9,712 bases of DNA from an uncultured Oscillospiraceae bacterium (GTDB lineage: Bacteria > Bacillota > Clostridia > Oscillospirales > Oscillospiraceae). The position numbers and the translations under genes were made by a program. How positions within the stretch are numbered: the first letter of the stretch is position 1; the number at the start of each line of letters is the position of its first letter. Location: positions 1-9,712 of the forward strand of contig CANRHF010000069.1 in NCBI GenBank assembly GCA_947630345.1. The letters run 5' to 3'. Positions 5,907 to 9,712 of this stretch are shown here, piece by piece. Under the pieces are notes generated by a model that saw only the letters and a list, made by a program, of their open reading frames with translations, did no database searches and was not told where the DNA came from.

Positions 5907-7067
5907 ATGCCTGATCTTTTTCTTCGCCTGTTCACCGACCCCAAGGACCGGTCCAAAGTGGGCGCCTTCGCCGGGATCTTCGGGATCGTCTGCAATCTGC
6001 TGCTGTCCTGCGGAAAAATCGCGGTGGGGCTGCTCTCTGGCTCCATCGCCGCTACCGCCGATGGGCTGAACAACTTTTCCGACGCCGCCAGCTCCGTGGT
6101 GACCCTGCTGGGGTTCCGCCTGGCGGAAAAGCCCGCCGACGGGGACCATCCCTACGGCCACGCCCGGTACGAGTATCTGGCGGGGCTGGCGGTGGCCGCC
6201 ATGATGGTGGTCATCGGCTTTGAGCTGGGCCGCACCTCCGTGGGCAAGCTCCTTCACCCGGCGCAGGTGGTGCTGACGCTGCCCATGGCCGCGGCGCTGG
6301 GGCTGTCCATCCTGGTCAAGTGCTTCATGGCCTGGAAATACCGGCGCTGGGGGAAATTCATTCAGTCCCCCGTCCTGGAGACCGCCGCCGCCGACAGCCG
6401 GTCCGACGCCGCCGCCACCGGGGCGGTGCTGCTCTCCGGCGTGGTGGAGACCACCCTGGACTGGCGGATCGACGGGTTTGTGGGTCTGCTGGCGGCGGGG
6501 TATGTGCTGTGGAGCGGGGTCCGGATGGCCAAAAAGATCATCAGTCCCCTCCTGGGGGAGGCCGCCGACCCGGAGCTGCGGCAGCGGATCGCGGATCTGG
6601 CTCAGGGGGAGCCTCTGGTGCTGGGGTGCCACGATCTGCTGGTCCACGACTACGGCCCCGGCCGCCGGTTCGCCAGCCTCCATGTGGAGATGGACCGGCG
6701 GGAGGACCCCCTCCGGTGCCACGAGGTGATCGACGCCCTGGAACGCCGGTGCCTGGAGGAGCTGGGGGTGCATCTGGTGATCCACTACGACCCCATCATT
6801 CGGGACGACCCGGCCCTGGCCGGTCTCCGGGAGCGGGCCAAGGAGGCGCTGGAAAGCTACGATCCCCGGCTGACCCTCCACGATCTGCGGCCCAGCGGAG
6901 AGACCCTGCGCTTCGACGTGTCCCTGCCCGACGGGGTGCCGGCGCGGGCGGTGGAGACGGCGCTGGAAAAGGCGCTGCCGGAATACCGGCTGGAGGTCAC
7001 TTACGATCCAGTTTCCGGAGCAGGGAATGGCTCCCCAACAGCAGGCACGCCCACAAAAACAGACTGA
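5907..7067 (+). CDS. Cation diffusion facilitator (CDF) family metal-ion exporter
   Basis: Membrane antiporter, 386 residues, expelling a divalent metal ion from the cytoplasm in exchange for protons. The start at 5907 is chosen because AAAAGGAG ends 5 nt upstream and the protein then begins at the usual CDF N-terminus; the open frame reaches back to 5784 but that part is non-coding leader. Helices lie at about residues 19-45, 50-70, 92-110, 121-143, 168-182 and 188-206. Metal-site residues are Asn55/Asp59 (ADGLNNFSD) in helix 2 and Asp163/Asp167 (ADSRSD) in helix 5. The NxxxD plus DxxxD set resembles manganese-type CDFs more than the HxxxD zinc type, but substrate is uncertain. HPYGHARYEYLAG at 81-93 is a firmicute CDF signature. 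Residues from about 213 form the cytoplasmic domain, with His242, His247, His259 and His272 visible. The C-terminus (370-386) is low complexity where the gene overlaps its convergent neighbour. Confidence 0.95.
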   Translation: MPDLFLRLFTDPKDRSKVGAFAGIFGIVCNLLLSCGKIAVGLLSGSIAATADGLNNFSDAASSVVTLLGFRLAEKPADGDHPYGHARYEYLAGLAVAAMMVVIGFELGRTSVGKLLHPAQVVLTLPMAAALGLSILVKCFMAWKYRRWGKFIQSPVLETAAADSRSDAAATGAVLLSGVVETTLDWRIDGFVGLLAAGYVLWSGVRMAKKIISPLLGEAADPELRQRIADLAQGEPLVLGCHDLLVHDYGPGRRFASLHVEMDRREDPLRCHEVIDALERRCLEELGVHLVIHYDPIIRDDPALAGLRERAKEALESYDPRLTLHDLRPSGETLRFDVSLPDGVPARAVETALEKALPEYRLEVTYDPVSGAGNGSPTAGTPTKTD

Positions 7068-7413
7068 TGATCCAGATCTGCCCGCAGACCATGGGGGCGG
7101 ACACCAGGATCAGCAATCCGTAGAGCAGATCCCCCAGCCAGTCGGGCATTTTCACCGTGAGAAAATTGAGGATCAGGATGGCCAGGGTGGCCCCCAGAGA
7201 GAGGACGGACAGCAGCCGCACCAGCCGGAGGGTCTTCCGGTCCTCCTCCCGGTAGCCCAGGACGCACAGGGCTCCTCCGGGAACAAAAAAGAGGATCGCC
7301 AGGCAGGTTAACAGCCCCGGCGCGCCGGGGTCTTGTATAAATCCCAGGCCGGCGCAGAGAATAAACAGACCGCCCCAGGCAAGCAGCAGGGCGCGCTTGG
7401 TCTTTTTGGTCAT
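6997..7413 (-). CDS. Small multi-pass membrane protein of unknown function
   Basis: I do not recognise this 138-residue protein. It has a basic N-terminus (MTKKTKR) and hydrophobic segments at about residues 8-26, 32-53, 66-86 and 94-128, the last long enough for two helices. A charged hinge (YREEDRKTLR) lies at 54-63 and the tail (RKLDRK) is basic, so both probably face the cytoplasm. AAGGAG (7421-7426) lies 7 nt before the ATG, and a promoter with a perfect TATAAT lies just upstream, which supports a real gene. Its last 71 bases overlap the convergent CDF gene. There is no terminator between the two, so their transcripts are complementary at the 3' ends. It appears to be monocistronic. No catalytic motif is visible. 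Confidence 0.8.
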   Translation of the reverse strand: MTKKTKRALLLAWGGLFILCAGLGFIQDPGAPGLLTCLAILFFVPGGALCVLGYREEDRKTLRLVRLLSVLSLGATLAILILNFLTVKMPDWLGDLLYGLLILVSAPMVCGQIWIISLFLWACLLLGSHSLLRKLDRK

Positions 7414-7440
7414 GGAAACGCTCCTTCATTGGTTTTCTTC

Positions 7441-7468
7441 ATTATACACCTTCTGGAAAAAAATACAA
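7441..7468 (-). promoter_or_regulatory. Promoter of the small membrane protein gene
   Basis: On the minus strand a perfect TATAAT (7441-7446) is preceded by TTGTAT (7463-7468) with a 16-nt spacer that includes a T-run. The start would fall near 7434, about 20 nt before the ATG. Confidence 0.65.
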
Positions 7469-7503
7469 GAGGTGGGAAATCCCCTTTCCTGTCAAAAAAA
7501 GGC

Positions 7504-7532
7504 TGGACAGTGGAGCAAAAACCTGCTATAAT
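7504..7532 (+). promoter_or_regulatory. nrdR: Promoter of nrdR and probably the two genes after it
   Basis: TGGACA (7504-7509) and a perfect TATAAT (7527-7532) are separated by 17 nt. The start would lie near 7539, 29 nt before the nrdR ATG. The hexamers AACCTG (7520-7525) and CAGGTT (7545-7550) are an inverted pair around the -10 box, too short to call an operator. Confidence 0.75.
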
Positions 7533-7567
7533 GGTTAAATCAAACAGGTTAAGGGAGCTGATTTCCC

Positions 7568-8023
7568 ATGAAATGTCCATTTTGCGGCGATCAGGAGAGT
7601 AAGGTCGTGGATTCCCGCCATTCAGAGGACGGGGTAAGTATTCGCCGGCGGCGGGAGTGCCTGTCCTGCCAGCGGCGGTTCACCACCTATGAGATCGTGG
7701 AGAGCCTGCCCATCATCGTGGTGAAGCGCAACGGCTCCCGGCAGAACTTCGACCGGAACAAGATCCTCAACTCCATGATCCGGGCCTTTGACAAGCGGAA
7801 GGTGGAGACCGCGGAGCTGGACCGGATCACCACCGAGATCGAGCAGACCATTCAGAACACCCTGGAGCGGGAGGTCAGCACGGACACCATCGGCCAGATG
7901 GTCCTGGCCCGGCTGAAGCCCCTGGACGAGGTGGCCTACATCCGCTTCGCATCGGTGTACCGCCGGTTCCAGGATGTGAACAGCTTTATTCACGAAATCA
8001 ACAAATTCCTGGAGGAAAAGTAG
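7568..8023 (+). CDS. nrdR: Transcriptional repressor NrdR
   Basis: NrdR senses the ATP/dATP balance and represses ribonucleotide reductase genes by binding paired NrdR boxes. The 151-residue protein has the normal length and full architecture. The N-terminal zinc ribbon holds Cys3, Cys6, Cys31 and Cys34 (KCPFCGD and RRECLSCQRRFTTYE), and the basic RRRR stretch at 26-29 lies within this DNA-binding domain. The ATP-cone domain spans about 47-137, beginning with IIVVKRNGSRQNFDRNKI. AAGGGAG (7551-7557) lies 10 nt upstream of the ATG, a slightly long spacing. No ribonucleotide reductase gene is in the window, so its targets are elsewhere, and I saw no NrdR box upstream of its own gene. An SdpI-like gene follows after 65 nt without a visible terminator. 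Confidence 0.98.
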   Translation: MKCPFCGDQESKVVDSRHSEDGVSIRRRRECLSCQRRFTTYEIVESLPIIVVKRNGSRQNFDRNKILNSMIRAFDKRKVETAELDRITTEIEQTIQNTLEREVSTDTIGQMVLARLKPLDEVAYIRFASVYRRFQDVNSFIHEINKFLEEK

Positions 8024-8088
8024 CTTTTCCCCAGACGCCCGCCGGGGCCGTCCTTTGTACCGCCGGCCGGCAGCAGAAAGGAGCGCAT

Positions 8089-8562
8089 ATGGACGCGTTA
8101 AAGGATCTTCTGGAAGGTTTTGACCTGGCCGCCCTGCTTCCCCAGCTGGACACCATGCTGGGCAAGGTGGAGCTGCTGACCCGGATCGCCGTGATGGTGG
8201 GGCCGGTGGTGCTGCTGGGGATGGGCCTGTTCTATTTCCTGGCGGCCCCCAAGGAGGCCAACCACTCCCTGGGCTACCGGTTCTACTGGGGCATGAGCAG
8301 CGTGGAGGCCTGGCAGTTTACCCAGCGGTTGGCCGGCGCGGTGTGGGCCGTGCTGGGGCTGGTGCTGACTGTCGTCATGGCGCTGCTGTGCGCCCGGTTC
8401 CGGGGCATGGAGGCCATGGATATGGTCTGGTTCGCCCTGCGGCTGGTGCTGTGGGAGCTGGGCCTGGTAGCGGTGAGCTGCCTCGCCATCGACATCACGG
8501 TGCTGGTGTTCTTCGACCGGAAGGGCAGCCGCCGCTTTACTACGGGCCGCGCCCGGCAGTAA
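8089..8562 (+). CDS. SdpI-like (SdpI_C motif) small membrane protein
   Basis: A 157-residue membrane protein. After an amphipathic N-terminus (1-26) it has hydrophobic segments at about residues 31-53, 81-102 and 112-142. Between the first two lies NHSLGYRFYWGMSSVEAWQF, continuing TQRLAG (58-83), which fits the SdpI/YfhL family pattern of N-x-x-x-GYR, S, then W and R-x-x-G. Bacillus SdpI gives immunity to the secreted killing factor SdpC and also signals to its repressor; most relatives in other genomes have no assigned role. Here there is no SdpC-like toxin gene beside it, so an immunity function should not be assumed. AAAGGAG (8077-8083) lies 5 nt before the ATG. It sits 65 nt after nrdR and 52 nt before a lipoprotein gene on the same strand, so co-transcription is likely. 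Confidence 0.75.
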   Translation: MDALKDLLEGFDLAALLPQLDTMLGKVELLTRIAVMVGPVVLLGMGLFYFLAAPKEANHSLGYRFYWGMSSVEAWQFTQRLAGAVWAVLGLVLTVVMALLCARFRGMEAMDMVWFALRLVLWELGLVAVSCLAIDITVLVFFDRKGSRRFTTGRARQ

Positions 8563-8614
8563 AACGATCGTCCCGGCAATCCCTGAACATATTATATTTA
8601 AAGGAGAGAAAACC

Positions 8615-9394
8615 ATGAAACGCCTGCTGTCCTTCCTGCTGGCCGCGGCCATGCTCCTGACCCTGGCCGCCTGTTCCCCCGCCACCCTCAAGGGCGCGGG
8701 GTCCGGCGCCACCTCCAGCAAGCCCCCGGAGACCACCGCCGCCCCCTCCACCCAGGAGCCTACGGACTCCCCGACGGAAGCGCCGACGGAAGCCCCCACC
8801 GAGGCCCCTACCACAGAGGCCACCGAAGCTCCGGCCGGCCCCTCTCTGCTGGGCCGCTATGACGAGGATGCCCATGTCTATTACAGCGAGATGCTCTCCG
8901 CCCAGCTTTCCCTGGACAGCGACTGGACGGTTTTCGGAGCCGAGGAACTGGCGGAGCTGAACGGCGTGGCGGCGGAGCTGATCACCGAGGAGGGCCTGGC
9001 GGAGAAGTTTCAGTCCAGCGGCGCCGCCATGGTGGTCTTCTGCGCGGCGGACGCTCTGGGCGATTCCGTGGTCCTGACCTATGAAAAGCTCAGCGCCATC
9101 AATACCCTGAGCTTGAGCGAGGACGCCTATACCTCCATCGCTTCTACCCAGCTGAAGGAGCAGCTCACCGAGCAGGGGCTGGAGGACGTGGAGGTGGAGA
9201 CCACCACCTTCGACTTTACCGGAAAGGCCAGCGCCGGCGTCCGGTCCAGCGGCGTCATCAGCGGCGTACCCATCCGGCAGGGGATGGTCTGCGTCAAGGT
9301 AGGCAGCTACATGGTCGTGGTCGCCGTCACCGTTATGCGGGAGGATCTGGAGATCCAGGATCTTCTGGACCTGTTCACCCCCTGGGAAGGGTAA
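8615..9394 (+). CDS. Lipoprotein of unknown function with a Pro/Thr/Glu-rich linker
   Basis: A 259-residue exported lipoprotein. Residues 1-19 form the signal peptide ending LAA, with Cys20 as the lipidation site. Residues 21-76 are a flexible low-complexity linker containing three tandem PTEA units (53-64) and similar variants, probably spanning the cell wall. The globular domain (about 77-259) starts with LLGRYDEDAHVYYSEMLSAQLSLDSDW and alternates short strands and helices; it has two cysteines (143 and 226) and no catalytic motif I recognise. The mix of a central W-containing strand and repeated acidic helices recalls small uncharacterised clostridial lipoproteins, but I assign no function. 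AAGGAG (8601-8606) lies 8 nt before the ATG. The gene follows the SdpI-like gene by 52 nt and ends 18 nt before a strong terminator, so it is probably the last gene of the nrdR unit. An AT-rich patch at 8588-8600 could add an internal promoter, but no good -35 box is present. Confidence 0.85.
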   Translation: MKRLLSFLLAAAMLLTLAACSPATLKGAGSGATSSKPPETTAAPSTQEPTDSPTEAPTEAPTEAPTTEATEAPAGPSLLGRYDEDAHVYYSEMLSAQLSLDSDWTVFGAEELAELNGVAAELITEEGLAEKFQSSGAAMVVFCAADALGDSVVLTYEKLSAINTLSLSEDAYTSIASTQLKEQLTEQGLEDVEVETTTFDFTGKASAGVRSSGVISGVPIRQGMVCVKVGSYMVVVAVTVMREDLEIQDLLDLFTPWEG

Positions 9395-9412
9395 GCCGAA
9401 AAAAACGTTTTT

Positions 9413-9444
9413 CCCTGCCGGGTCTCCCCCGGCAGGGTCTTTTT
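9413..9444 (+). terminator. Strong rho-independent terminator after the lipoprotein gene
   Basis: CCCTGCCGGG (9413-9422) pairs perfectly with CCCGGCAGGG (9428-9437) around a 5-nt loop and is followed by TCTTTTT. An A-run lies on the other side (9400-9405), but it is separated from the stem by ACGTTTTT, so bidirectional use is possible but less clear. Confidence 0.93.
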
Positions 9445-9480
9445 AGGCTCTATGCCCTGATTTGGGCAGGGGAAACTTCT

Positions 9481-9523
9481 TGAAAAGGGAAAAGGCTCCA
9501 TGGCAAAATGCCATAGAGCCTTT
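9481..9523 (-). terminator. gap: Rho-independent terminator of gap
   Basis: AAAGGCTC and GAGCCTTT (9491-9498 with 9516-9523), then one mismatch, then ATGGCA and TGCCAT (9500-9505 with 9509-9514) form a long hairpin with a 3-nt loop. On the minus strand it is followed by TTCCCTTTTC. It lies 40 nt after the gap stop codon. Confidence 0.85.
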
Positions 9524-9562
9524 CCGGTTGCTCGTCAAAGGAGCGGGGCTTGCGTCAAAGGA

Positions 9563-9712
9563 TTAGCCCAGCTCGGCGAAGTACTTGATGGTGCGGACCA
9601 TCTGGCTGGTGTAGGAGTTCTCGTTGTCGTACCAAGACACGACCTGGACCTGGCTGGTGCCGTTGGGCAGGTTGATGACCATGGTCTGGGTGGCGTCGAA
9701 CAGGGAGCCGTA
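9563..9712 (-). CDS. gap: Glyceraldehyde-3-phosphate dehydrogenase, C-terminal 49 residues (5' part outside window)
   Basis: Glycolytic enzyme converting glyceraldehyde-3-phosphate, phosphate and NAD+ to 1,3-bisphosphoglycerate in the cytoplasm. Only the end of the catalytic domain is here: YGSLFDATQTMVINL, then VVSWYDNENSYTSQMVRTIKYFAELG and TAA. The SWYDNExSYT motif is a clear GAPDH signature, and its Asn and Tyr lie near the NAD site at the subunit interface. The active-site Cys and His are beyond the right edge. The reading frame is open to the last base, and a terminator follows the stop. The codons are those of a highly expressed gene (for example GTC, CTG, AAC and ATC dominate). Neighbouring glycolytic genes, if any, cannot be seen. 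Confidence 0.97.
   Translation of the reverse strand, partial: YGSLFDATQTMVINLPNGTSQVQVVSWYDNENSYTSQMVRTIKYFAELG

Noticed and set aside
5667..6881. 404-codon open frame on the minus strand opposite the CDF exporter
   Set aside because: The composition (Gly/Gln/His/Pro) is typical of an antisense shadow of a GC-rich gene, and the sense strand encodes a clear CDF protein.
6320..7123. 267-codon open frame in another plus-strand frame of the exporter gene
   Set aside because: It is an Arg/Gly/Pro-rich out-of-frame translation without a start signal or recognisable motif.
7520..7550. Inverted hexamers AACCTG/CAGGTT around the nrdR -10 box as an operator, or an NrdR box for autoregulation
   Set aside because: Six-base arms 19 nt apart are expected by chance, and the sequence does not resemble the NrdR box pattern.
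8089..8562. A toxin-immunity locus based on the SdpI-like protein
   Set aside because: There is no SdpC-like toxin, SdpR-like repressor or secretion helper nearby; the neighbours are nrdR and a lipoprotein.
8098..8823. 241-codon minus-strand open frame with VGASVGASVG repeats
   Set aside because: The repeats are the antisense reading of the PTEA linker of the lipoprotein gene; the remainder is opposite the SdpI-like gene.
1..9712. CRISPR array, tRNA, rRNA, insertion sequence or prophage signature
   Set aside because: None was seen: no regularly spaced repeats beyond the two-copy leader unit, no transposase or integrase motifs, and no tRNA-like cloverleaf noticed by eye.

Overview
The window looks like chromosomal DNA from a GC-rich, low-branching Firmicute of the gut Clostridia, most likely an Oscillospiraceae-type genome. 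The evidence is strong AAGGAGG-type ribosome binding sites, sigma-A-like promoters, lipoprotein signal peptides with LAxC lipoboxes, NrdR and DegV proteins, and a C-terminal GAPDH sequence of clostridial type. The taxonomic call is inference from protein style. No RNA genes, transposons, prophage genes or CRISPR repeats are visible.

Left part (1-4600, minus strand): a family-5 peptide/oligopeptide ABC importer. A promoter near 4541-4570 drives a very large (854 aa) substrate-binding lipoprotein. Two stem-loops in the next gap probably lower readthrough. They are followed by an OppB/DppB-type permease and an OppC-type permease joined by an ATGA stop-start overlap. The OppC gene runs off the left edge, and it has an unusually long non-membrane stretch after its first membrane helix. 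The outermost 38 bases form a perfect 16-bp hairpin inside that gene, which may be an assembly fold-back.

Middle (4600-7570): a DegV-family fatty-acid-binding protein (minus) and a cation diffusion facilitator metal exporter (plus) are divergent. Their two predicted promoters face each other and share the element ACATTCGCC in the same register. The exporter has a leader of about 180 nt with repeated GTAGAATCGGGG units and mutually exclusive pairings. This is the best candidate for undescribed regulation in the window. A small four- to five-helix membrane protein of unknown function (minus) overlaps the exporter tail to tail by 71 bp.

Right part (7440-9712): nrdR (repressor of ribonucleotide reductase genes), an SdpI-like membrane protein and a lipoprotein with a Pro/Thr/Glu linker lie in the same direction and probably form one transcript, ending at a strong terminator at 9413-9444. 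The 3' end of gap (glyceraldehyde-3-phosphate dehydrogenase, minus strand) enters from the right edge with its own terminator.

Most of the window is ordinary housekeeping and transport. I did not find a clear new multi-gene system. The points worth following are regulatory (the degV/exporter promoter pair and leader) and architectural (the enlarged binding protein with an enlarged OppC).
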